A stretch of 64,000 bases of DNA, from assembly GCA_963752965.1 (NCBI GenBank), contig CAVWAJ010000015.1, positions 62,001-126,000 on the forward strand, written 5' to 3'. This document shows positions 23,140-31,104 of this stretch, piece after piece (the stretch's first letter is position 1; every line of letters begins with the position of its first letter). The position numbers and the translations under genes are program-made. The notes under the pieces are model-generated. The model was not told the DNA's origin and did no database searches. It saw only the letters and a list, made by a program, of their open reading frames with translations. The stretch comes from QHXW01 sp963752965 (lineage in GTDB: Bacteria; Acidobacteriota; Terriglobia; Bryobacterales; Bryobacteraceae).

Positions 23140-24741
23140 CTACCATAACCAAGCGTACAGGAGGATGGTGATCAAGGTGAGGATGGCAAGCTCGATACGC
23201 CAGTCGGTGATTCGCCGAAGGACCTCTGGCGCGCCGCCCCAGTTCACGGTGAGCCGTTCCAGGGTCTCTGGCGCAGCCCGGTGAGTGAAGGCAGAGACTG
23301 CGAAAAGAGTGAGGATGGTCACCAAGGTGCCCCACAAACCGCGATAGGTATAGTTCAGAGTCAGCTCGTGGTGCAGCCACGGAAACAACCGGTTCCCGGC
23401 ATCCGCGCCCACGAGTTGGTCGGTCACAAATAGCGCCGCCAGAACACTGCCAACGAGCACGGAGGCAAAAGCCCCTTTGGACGTGACGCGCTTGCTCAAG
23501 ATCCCGAAAAAGATCGCGGGGGCCACCGGCATTGTGAGATAGATCGAGATGGTCTGCAGATACTTGTAGAGTCCATCCGGGGTCCGGTACACGAGGTAAG
23601 CGGCGAAAACACCCAACACGGTCGCGATTACGATAGCGAACCTGCCCAGTAAGACCTGCCGGCGCTCGGGCGTGGAGGGCCGGAAGTGCAGCAGGAAGTC
23701 ACGCACTGCAAGCGTAGAAACCGAATTCATGACTGATAGCGTGGAGGCGATCAGCGAAGCCAATAGCGCCGCTAGGACGAGCCCGCGGATCCCAGTAGGG
23801 AGGAGTTCATTGAGCAACGTGATGAAGGTGGTCCTGGATTCCCGACCGGGGAACAGCGCGAGGGCGACGACTCCGGGGAGGGCGAAGATGAACACGGGAG
23901 AAAGCTTCAACAGCACCGTGAACATGGCGCCCCAGCGCGCCTGGCACAGGTTGCGTGCACCCAGGACGCGCTGCACGTTGACCTGATCCATACCCCAATA
24001 GAAGGTGCCACCATAGAAGGCGCCGGCGATGATACCCCAGAACGGATAGTTGGGGTCACTGACCGGCTTGGCGATGTGCACCGCCTCCGGGACGCGCTGC
24101 ACCAGGCTGGACCAGCCTCCCAGCTTGTCGAGTCCGATGAAGAGCATCAGGCCGCAGCCCAGAATCATGATGCCGGTCTGGATGGAATCGGTATAGGCTA
24201 CTGCGGTGAAACCGCCGATGATGGTCACAGTCGCGGTGATCACTCCCATCACGGCGACGACGGTCATGATGTCCCAGCCGATCAGGCCGTGCAGCACAAG
24301 CGCCCCGGCGTAGAGGTGGAAGGCCATCTTGGTCATGATGGAGATCACCAGCATCAGGCCGGAGAAGAAGACGCGGGCGACCGGGTTGTAGCGCAGTTCC
24401 AGGAATTCCGGAATGGTGTAGACCTTGCTCCGAAGGTAGTAGGGGAACAGGAATCCGGCCGCGATACCGAGGGGGATGCAGGTGGCGAGTTCGACGGTTC
24501 CGGCGCAGAGCCCATAGCGGTAGGCGTCACCGGAAAGCCCGACCAGATGCTCGGCCCCGATGTTAGTGGCGTAGAGCGAGGCTCCTACCACCGGCCAGGT
24601 CAGACTGCGGCCCGCCAAGAAGAAGCTGGCACTGCTCTCGCTCGCGTGCCGGCGCAGCGCCAAGGAGAGGCCAAAGCCGATGCTGCCGACCAAGGCCACC
24701 AGGCAAACAACCCAGTCCAACGCAGTGACAGATAAGCTCAT
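23140..24741 (-). CDS. Sodium/solute symporter (SSS family)
   Basis: A 533-aa membrane transporter with about 13-14 hydrophobic segments, of the SSS family that imports sugars, sialic acid, proline or similar solutes with sodium. Family signs: FFLAGRSLTWPVVGASLYAT, then NIGAEHLVGLSGDAYRYGLC, YYLRSKVYTIPEFLELRYNP, GGFTAVAYTDSIQTGIMILG, WGMDQVNVQRVLGARNLCQA and ASTLSVMNSVSTLAVRDF. The N-terminal pattern is most like sugar (SGLT-like) members. Length is normal and the frame intact. The downstream TIM-barrel sugar isomerase fragment suggests a former sugar-uptake operon. Confidence 0.88.
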   Translation of the reverse strand: MSLSVTALDWVVCLVALVGSIGFGLSLALRRHASESSASFFLAGRSLTWPVVGASLYATNIGAEHLVGLSGDAYRYGLCAGTVELATCIPLGIAAGFLFPYYLRSKVYTIPEFLELRYNPVARVFFSGLMLVISIMTKMAFHLYAGALVLHGLIGWDIMTVVAVMGVITATVTIIGGFTAVAYTDSIQTGIMILGCGLMLFIGLDKLGGWSSLVQRVPEAVHIAKPVSDPNYPFWGIIAGAFYGGTFYWGMDQVNVQRVLGARNLCQARWGAMFTVLLKLSPVFIFALPGVVALALFPGRESRTTFITLLNELLPTGIRGLVLAALLASLIASTLSVMNSVSTLAVRDFLLHFRPSTPERRQVLLGRFAIVIATVLGVFAAYLVYRTPDGLYKYLQTISIYLTMPVAPAIFFGILSKRVTSKGAFASVLVGSVLAALFVTDQLVGADAGNRLFPWLHHELTLNYTYRGLWGTLVTILTLFAVSAFTHRAAPETLERLTVNWGGAPEVLRRITDWRIELAILTLITILLYAWLW

Positions 24742-24969
24742 GTGCTTTTCGCAGCGATGGGGTGCGCCGTTTACATCCTATTCGGCCCGGCCCGCGGCGA
24801 GCTCGACCACGTGGTGGCCTCCCCTGGGCAGGGGTTTTCTTCGGTCAGCGTCCGTCATGGCGCTCAATTGTAATCCAAAGCGGTAGCTATCCGCATACAC
24901 TAGCGAACACTGGAGACTGATGCTATGAATTTCCTCCTACGGCAACGGTGGTCGTCGCGTATGCAGTGC

Positions 24970-25526
24970 CTATTGTTCTCGTATCTTGGTTAGCGCGCCG
25001 CTGCTATCAAGAGCGGTCTGTTTCCAACTGCTCGGGACCTCACCGCGCATCCTTTGCGCTGCCGCATCTCGGACAAGTGCACTTTCCCTCGGTCTGAAGA
25101 GCAGAGCTCCCATCGAAGCACTTCGCAGATCTTGAACGCTCCAGTGTCCGCGCATGATCCCGAATCTGGCATGCCCCTCAGATCCAGCAATAGGTGAGCG
25201 ATCTCGTGCGCCATCGCATGGCCCAGAATCTGAGAATGTGAGGCGATCCCTTCCTTTGCAAATTCATCGACGCGCCGGTAGAAGACGCTGGCATAAATGC
25301 CAGTGTCGTTGAGCGCGACGCCCAGCGATGTTTGGCCGAAGGTGGATTCGCTGGGCTGATCAACATGGCGACGGCTGGCTTCCAACCGTCCAACACTGTG
25401 CTGGAGAAGCGCAGAGTGTAGTTCGGCGTCCGGCTGGGGTGGGGCGTTCCCGTGAGCAGCCTTGACGCGTTTGGAGAAGGGAAGCCCGGACGACGCGGCG
25501 CGAGCGTGGATGAATATCTGTTGCAA
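24970..25526 (-). pseudogene. Frameshifted gene with a HEIAH metalloprotease-like motif
   Basis: The first part reads TFGQTSLGVALNDTGIYASV, FYRRVDEFAKEGIASHSQIL and GHAMAHEIAHLLLDLRG (HExxH zinc motif). At about 25155 the frame must shift by one base; the second frame continues IMRGHWSVQDLRSASMGALL and FRPRESALVRDAAAQRM, which completes the pattern of a small secreted metalloprotease-like family common in Acidobacteria (from memory). The N-terminal part is poor. With one base restored the C-terminal domain would be complete. Confidence 0.55.
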
Positions 25527-25559
25527 GGACTCCGAAGGGCTTGCAGATCGGTTGTTTGG

Positions 25560-25752
25560 GCATTACCGGCCACTGGCCGTCGCTGACCTGTTCCATCCAG
25601 TCGACAACTTTCCCGTTGAGAGCCTCCTGAATGGCGATATGCGTCATCGCCACAGTCGGGCTTGCACCGTGCCAATGCTTCTCTCCCGGCTCGAACCAGA
25701 CGACATCGCCCGGCCGGATTTCTTCGAACGAGCCGCCCCATCGCTGGACTAG
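25560..25752 (-). pseudogene. C-terminal fragment of a cupin-domain protein
   Basis: After an in-frame TAG the minus strand reads QRWGGSFEEIRPGDVVWFEP, GEKHWHGASPTVAMTHIAIQ and EALNGKVVDWMEQVSDGQW. The PGEKHWHG segment holds metal-binding His residues of cupins; the DWMEQVSD tail is typical of carboxymuconolactone-decarboxylase-associated cupins. The N-terminal half is missing. Confidence 0.6.
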
Positions 25753-26054
25753 CCGCTAGGTGCGTTGACCACAAACGCTTGCTGTCCGGGGAATATCGTA
25801 TGCGCGAATGAAGGTGCTCCGACCGCCGACCATTCCAATGGTCTGCGGCCACGATTACCCCATCCAGCAGAGCCACCGCGCCGCAAGCCACCACATCAAT
25901 TGGGCTTACGGTTCGAGCGCCCCCACTCACGTTGGCCCTTGGCATCACCTGATATAAGACGAGAAAAAGAACGGCCCGCGTCGATAGGGTTTCCATCGCG
26001 GTTTTTCGACAACTCTTCGCCGCTAGACCGATATGTAGTGTGTAGGAACCGGTA

Positions 26055-29000
26055 ATGCGTCGGTGCCATAGTCTCGGTGTGTGTGCTGCTGTAGTTCTGA
26101 CCTTGCAAGGCTCTGGTGTTGCCCAGCAGTACAGTTTCCGTCACTACGGGGCTGCCGAGGGGCTTCAGAATCTCACCGTTCTATCTTTAGCGCAAGACGG
26201 AGCCGGTTACATCTGGGCCGGATCGGAAGGTGGGCTGTACCGGTATGACGGAACCCGTTTTCGGCTCATGGCCGCCGCCGAAGGGTTACCCTGCACCACC
26301 GAAGTTCATGCCTTGCACGTGGCGGCGGATGGTGCGCTTTGGACCAATACTTGCGCGCGGATTTTTCGCTTCGACGGGCGCCGCTTCCAGGCCGTCGCCG
26401 GTCTCAGCGGCATGTCGAACGGCGCGCAGGGTATGGCGAAGGGCGCGCACGGCCATGTGGTGGTGGCAACTCCTTCCGGCCTGTACGATGTGGCGCCGAA
26501 GGGCGACGGCTCCTTCTCCGCGCGTCTCTATCTGTTGGGGCCGGAACTCGCGGGAGCGCCCACGCGCGGCATCGCACGGAACGGCTCGCAACTCTGGTTT
26601 GGTTGTAGGCGGCGGGTGTGTGTCGAAGACGGCGGGCGCGTTTCGGTGTTGGGGCCGGCGGAAGGTCTGCCGGAGGATGCCTGGGACGCAATTGGCATTA
26701 CACCGGACGGTTCCGTTTGGATTCGTAGCCCCAGCAGACTCTACCGAAAGCCACCCGGCGCGGCCCGGCTGGTCCAAGAAAAACCGGATCTCGCGTCCAG
26801 CATATTTTGGGGTGCCTTGACGACAGGTCGGGACGGATCCGTCATGGTCCCAACCGACAAGGGGTTAGCCATTCGACGGGAGGGCATCTGGAGTGTCATA
26901 GACAAGCAGCGGGGGCTGCGCTCCGCGATGACAAGCGCTGTCGTCGAAGATCGCGAAGGATCCCTGTGGATTGCGCTGATCGGGGGAGGCGTGGCCCGCT
27001 GGCTGGGCTACGGCGAATGGGAAGCCTGGACGAAGGCGCAAGGCCTGCCATCCGATTTGATCTGGTGCATTCGGCGCGATAGAAAAGGTGCGCTCTGGGT
27101 GGGGACCTCTCTGGGCGTGGCACGTCTGGAGGGGCAGGGGCCACCACGGACATGGACCCGGAAAGACGGTTTGGGCGGCGACAACGTGCGATGGCTGGGA
27201 GACACTTCCGACGGTGCCCTATGGGCGGTCGTGAAGCCCGGCAGCGTGGCCCGCATCGATCCGGCAGGGGGAAAGATTCGCCTGTTTGGCCCGGCGGACG
27301 GGCTCGCTTGCGTGACTTCGCACCGCGGTTTCATCGACCATCTGGAAAGACTGTGGGTGGCCACAGCCTGCGGCGTCTTTCGCAACGACCAGCCGTCTGC
27401 TTCTGGTCGCTTCCACCGAATCGATCAGCCCGCGTCGATGGACCACGGGGTATGGGCCTTTGCGGAAGACAAACTGGGGACCATGTGGGTTACGAACCCC
27501 GACGGGTTGTGGAGGCTAAGCGAAGGCCGGTGGCGCCAGTACCGGAAAGCGGACGGGCTCCTGAGCGACGACCCATACATCCCTGCAATCGCTTCCGACG
27601 GCACTCTCTGGCTGCACCACCGCTTCGACGCCGGAATCGAGAGAGTGGAGATCTTGGGAGACCGCATTGTTCGCTCGACGCCGGTCCTGCCTGCCGATCC
27701 CTTGTCGGTCGAGGTCACGGCCTTTCACGGATTTGACGCGTCGGGCCGCCTCTGGAGGGGCAGTGCCAACGGAGTGTCGATCTTGGCGGGCGCCTCCTGG
27801 AGGTACCTGAGCACCGAAGACGGGCTGATTTGGAACGACACCGACGGAGAAGCCTTTTGGGCCGATCCGGACGGGAGCGTGTGGATCGGCACGAGCGGCG
27901 GATTGGCGCATTACCAACCTCCCCGCGTTGGCCGGTTGGGGCCTCCCGTTGCCGATCCGGTCATCACCGGGCTGGAGATCGACCAGAAGGCGCGCGTTGT
28001 GAGGGCAGAGTTCTCATCACTTAACTACAAGAGCGAGCAATTGGTGCGATTCGCATACCGGCTGGACGGGGAACACTGGACCGGCACCACGGAGCGGATC
28101 ATATCGTTTAACGGGCTTGCCCCGGGCTGGCATCGGCTGGAGATCCAGTCGCGGGTTCGCAATGGACCAGTCTCTACGAAGGTAGCGGTGACGGAGTTCC
28201 AGGTTGAGCCGAAGTGGTGGGAAACCTGGTGGCTTCGGTCGGCCGCTCTACTTCTTGCTGCCGCCGTGGTGTGGGGCATCATCCGGTGGAGGCACCGGCT
28301 GCTGCGGCACAGGAATCGCGAGTTGGAACAAGCGGTGCGCCAACGGACGGCCGAGCTGGAATCTGAGCGCACCAAGGTATTGGAAGAGAAGAAACACGTA
28401 TTGGAAGAGAAGAGGCGCGCGGACGCGGCGAGCGAATCCAAAGGCCGCTTCCTGGCAACCATGAGCCACGAGATCCGCACCCCAATGAATGGCGTGATCG
28501 GCATGCTTGGCCTGTTACTGGAGACCCCACCACTTACCTCTGACCAGCAGGATTTTGCAGAAACGGCGCGCGATTCCGCGCATGCGTTGCTCAGAATCAT
28601 CAATGACATTTTGGACTTCTCCAAAATCGAGGCTGGAAAGCTAGTGTTCGAGAGGGTAGATTTTGATCCCGCAGAGGTGGTTCGTGCGGTCTGGCGGTTG
28701 CTTGGGGATGGAGCCAAAGTCAAGGGATTGGAGTTTGTCTGTGGAATTTCAGCGCCCTTGCCAGGACTGGTTCGAGGAGACCCCATGCGTCTGCGGCAGG
28801 TTCTCATGAACCTGGTTGGCAACGCCATCAAGTTCACGGAGAAGGGCAGCGTGGATTTGCAGGTATCGGTCGAGGCCGAATCGGACAGTTCCGTCAGACT
28901 GCGATTTAGTGTCACGGACACCGGTATCGGCATCTCCGAGGAGACACAACGACGGCTCTTCGAACCGTTCGCACAGGCGGACGGCTCGACAGCACGCAGG

Positions 29001-29192
29001 TACGGTGGCACCGGTTTGGGCTTGTCAATCTCGAAGCAATTGATCGCAGGTATGGACGGCGAACTTCGGGTCGAGAGCGCGCCTGGGCGGGGATCGACGT
29101 TTTGGTTTGTTTTGCCGCTTGAGAAGGCTCACTGTGCAACGGAGGATCGAAACGACTTAAGGACTTTGGAGACACCGTTAGAGTCGAAATGA
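26055..29192 (+). CDS. Periplasmic beta-propeller sensor histidine kinase, no receiver domain
   Basis: A 1045-aa membrane sensor kinase. Signal peptide (residues 1-23) is followed by a large two-component-regulator propeller (about 25-640; repeats such as LSLAQDGAGYIWAGSEGGLY, WCIRRDRKGALWVGTSLGVA, SVWIGTSGGLAHYQPP). A Y_Y_Y beta-sandwich (about 655-725), one transmembrane helix (SAALLLAAAVVWGIIRW), a coiled coil, HisKA with H805 in MSHEIRTPMNGVIGM, and HATPase_c (NLVGNAIKF, DTGIGIS, GGTGLGLSIS) follow. Relatives often continue with receiver and HTH domains; this one stops after the kinase, so a separate regulator must receive the phosphate. Likely ligands are carbohydrates, by analogy with Bacteroidetes hybrids. 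No neighbouring response regulator is visible. Confidence 0.9.
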   Translation: MRRCHSLGVCAAVVLTLQGSGVAQQYSFRHYGAAEGLQNLTVLSLAQDGAGYIWAGSEGGLYRYDGTRFRLMAAAEGLPCTTEVHALHVAADGALWTNTCARIFRFDGRRFQAVAGLSGMSNGAQGMAKGAHGHVVVATPSGLYDVAPKGDGSFSARLYLLGPELAGAPTRGIARNGSQLWFGCRRRVCVEDGGRVSVLGPAEGLPEDAWDAIGITPDGSVWIRSPSRLYRKPPGAARLVQEKPDLASSIFWGALTTGRDGSVMVPTDKGLAIRREGIWSVIDKQRGLRSAMTSAVVEDREGSLWIALIGGGVARWLGYGEWEAWTKAQGLPSDLIWCIRRDRKGALWVGTSLGVARLEGQGPPRTWTRKDGLGGDNVRWLGDTSDGALWAVVKPGSVARIDPAGGKIRLFGPADGLACVTSHRGFIDHLERLWVATACGVFRNDQPSASGRFHRIDQPASMDHGVWAFAEDKLGTMWVTNPDGLWRLSEGRWRQYRKADGLLSDDPYIPAIASDGTLWLHHRFDAGIERVEILGDRIVRSTPVLPADPLSVEVTAFHGFDASGRLWRGSANGVSILAGASWRYLSTEDGLIWNDTDGEAFWADPDGSVWIGTSGGLAHYQPPRVGRLGPPVADPVITGLEIDQKARVVRAEFSSLNYKSEQLVRFAYRLDGEHWTGTTERIISFNGLAPGWHRLEIQSRVRNGPVSTKVAVTEFQVEPKWWETWWLRSAALLLAAAVVWGIIRWRHRLLRHRNRELEQAVRQRTAELESERTKVLEEKKHVLEEKRRADAASESKGRFLATMSHEIRTPMNGVIGMLGLLLETPPLTSDQQDFAETARDSAHALLRIINDILDFSKIEAGKLVFERVDFDPAEVVRAVWRLLGDGAKVKGLEFVCGISAPLPGLVRGDPMRLRQVLMNLVGNAIKFTEKGSVDLQVSVEAESDSSVRLRFSVTDTGIGISEETQRRLFEPFAQADGSTARRYGGTGLGLSISKQLIAGMDGELRVESAPGRGSTFWFVLPLEKAHCATEDRNDLRTLETPLESK

Positions 29193-29509
29193 GATGCAGA
29201 CGGGCTGCTTACGGGCACGGTAGTCAGTCGTCGGCGAGGCTGCAAAGCAAGAGTTCCCCTTCACGCCGAATCCACACCAAGCCGACCGGCTGGCTCGCGC
29301 AAACCACGACAGAACCATTGAAGAGATTCCTGGAATCCTGAGCGATGATCAACAGACAAAACGTCCCCTTTGGGCAAAGTAGAAATGTCCCCTTTTGCCC
29401 CGGGCGCGTTCTCGGTGAATCCACAGCGTCTGAATTCAGCCATGGCAAGCGTTGCCGGGGTTCAGCTTATTGGTCTTGTTCTCTTTTTGTTCGCCGCGGC
29501 AGTACAATC
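29193..29509. other. Intergenic with orphan IS-end-like repeat
   Basis: At 29355-29402 two copies of a motif (AAACGTCCCCTTTGG and AAATGTCCCCTTTTG) stand in tandem, like the end repeats of some IS elements. No transposase is adjacent and I see no gene. Confidence 0.35.
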
Positions 29510-29640
29510 TTCTGGTGCCGAATCCGCGCGTCTGCCGCGTCTCGTTCGTCGATACCAACAACATCGAGCACGCCGTTGAGGTGCCCACTAGCACGCTCTA
29601 CGAAGCTGGCTGGTCTCAAGGACTTCTGGGCAGTTCAGAA
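29510..29640 (+). pseudogene. Fragment of a small conserved hypothetical protein
   Basis: Reads NPRVCRVSFVDTNNIEHAVE followed by VPTSTLYEAG, like the start of small Acidobacterial proteins of the pattern YxVxFxDxxGxxHxVEVxAxxLYEA. After LYEA the frame loses meaning. No start codon or ribosome site of quality. Family recognised from memory; function unknown. Confidence 0.35.
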
Positions 29641-29740
29641 CCCGGTCTGCCCGGTCCGGAGCGGACGAGCCGCCTCGCGCCAGGAGCCGGTTCGGGAATA
29701 AGGCAGATGGACCGAACTTGAGTCGCGTCATACTAATGGT

Positions 29741-30886
29741 TTGTCTGACACCCCCATCAAGCGGCGCCGCGACGCATGGGCTCAGTGGATTTCCCCGGAG
29801 ACTCTTATCGCGCAGGTCCGGAACGCCGCTCCATTCCTAGAAGCGCGACTCCGCGTAACTGAAACCGGCAGCCTTATCGAACTGGGTAACTCGTCCGATG
29901 GCTTTCTGCGAATTCTCGCCAATTGGCAGAACATTCTGTCCGCTAGTCTTACGCCCGACGAGCAGCTTCAGGGTTATTTCGCACTCTGCCTGGCTTGTCA
30001 TCACGCGACCGTCGCCACCTTTGTGCCCACAGATGTCGATACCAAGATCCGTGGGATTCTATGGCGCGAATCGCGGGACCCTGCGGTCCTGCGACCCATG
30101 CTGCGCCTTGCCCTCGCGGCGCGCGCCTGGACAGAGGACGGCATCTCGGTCCGCTCCGTTCGCGGTGTCAGTGGTCACAACGGTGAGCATTGGAGCGCGA
30201 TCGCGGGTGGCCTCGGACGCTTTCTTGAACTCGGCGACACGGCTTCCGCGGAAGAGGCGCAGACCGCCATCGAAGTAGAAATTGATCGCGAACAGGCAAT
30301 ATTCAATGAAGTGGCCGGCGAACGTGACGCTGAACTCGACCTGCTGCGCCTCTCCATGACTTTGGCGCACAACCGAGGTGATCTCACGCAAGGCATGGGC
30401 TTTTGGACGAAGACCCCAGTCACCGCGCCGCTGATGGAGCATTTCGCAGCGCGGGGCCGCTTCGCGCTTGCCGTTCGCATCTATCAACACACCGGTCTTT
30501 CGAGCGAAGGCCACCGGCACTATCCGCTCCGTCCTATAAAGGCGTTGCGCCGCTCTCCCGCTACACTGTTACCGCTATGCCCGTTCCTGGATGAGTGGGG
30601 AAGCGTGGTGTCGCAACTTGAAGAGAGCCATGAGGTGCTGGCCGCTCTAGTGATGGGCTCCCAAAAAGTGCAGGGTCAGCAGGGCTATTATCGCGCTATC
30701 GCTGGCATGCTCGCCGCATCTTCGGGCGCTTTCGAACGCGCGACCGCCCGGATGCCCAATGGCGCCCAGCGCTTGCTACGAAGCGCCGAGATGCGCAAGC
30801 TCATCGACGTGCCGCGCATATCCTTCGAATCTATGATGCGGAAACGCGCGCGCACGGCCCTGGCGATGTTCGGGGGAAAGGGTTGA
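29741..30886 (+). CDS. Hypothetical protein, 381 aa, unknown function
   Basis: An intact frame from TTG 29741, with good codon composition throughout. The protein is soluble and mostly helical, without signal peptide or membrane segment. Segments include EARLRVTETGSLIELGNSSD, LQGYFALCLACHHATVATFV and SGHNGEHWSAIAGGLGRFLE. The C-terminus is basic (MMRKRARTALAMFG). A helical-repeat (HEAT/TPR-like) fold is possible but not shown. No catalytic motif is recognised. An ATG at 29736 is out of frame, so the start is uncertain by some codons. Neighbours are debris, so context gives no hint. Confidence 0.55.
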   Translation: MSDTPIKRRRDAWAQWISPETLIAQVRNAAPFLEARLRVTETGSLIELGNSSDGFLRILANWQNILSASLTPDEQLQGYFALCLACHHATVATFVPTDVDTKIRGILWRESRDPAVLRPMLRLALAARAWTEDGISVRSVRGVSGHNGEHWSAIAGGLGRFLELGDTASAEEAQTAIEVEIDREQAIFNEVAGERDAELDLLRLSMTLAHNRGDLTQGMGFWTKTPVTAPLMEHFAARGRFALAVRIYQHTGLSSEGHRHYPLRPIKALRRSPATLLPLCPFLDEWGSVVSQLEESHEVLAALVMGSQKVQGQQGYYRAIAGMLAASSGAFERATARMPNGAQRLLRSAEMRKLIDVPRISFESMMRKRARTALAMFGGKG

Positions 30887-30923
30887 CGCGGGGTTGCCGA
30901 AGCGAGAGAGCAAAGGAGATTGG

Positions 30924-31104
30924 CTAGGCGACTTGAAACAGCACTAGATCCGGGCTGAACGTAACTCGCATCGCTTCGGCGGACGGAGCGCCCAGCCGAA
31001 GCTGAAGATAGGTGTTAGCGACATTAACGGACACCATTTCGGACGTAAGGGCTGATTGGACTACGCCGGCCCGCCATTCAGTCTCCTTCAGTACTGCCAC
31101 CGGT
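30924..31104 (-). pseudogene. C-terminal remnant of an unidentified protein
   Basis: The minus-strand frame reads TEWRAGVVQSALTSEMVSVN, VANTYLQLRLGAPSAEAMRV and TFSPDLVLFQVA before TAG. It is protein-like (beta-rich) but has no start. The stretch encoding SEMVSVN coincides with an 18-bp repeat also found at 33037-33054. Confidence 0.35.
31023..31040 (+). repeat. 18-bp direct repeat, left copy
   Basis: ATTAACGGACACCATTTC, identical at 33037-33054 in the same orientation. The two copies bracket the secreted esterase gene. Confidence 0.7.

Noticed and set aside
23036..23146. 36-codon minus-strand frame overlapping the symporter stop (WGKIETWIQSAGKPNEQALK)
   Set aside because: Protein-like composition but too short, with no ribosome site distinct from the symporter end; could be a remnant but not supportable.
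24076..24735. Plus-strand frame of 219 codons rich in Gly, His and Asp
   Set aside because: Mirror of the SSS symporter gene; composition is that of an antisense frame.
28025..29011. Minus-strand frame of 328 codons, Ser- and Arg-rich
   Set aside because: Antisense to the histidine kinase and ATPase domains of a clear gene.
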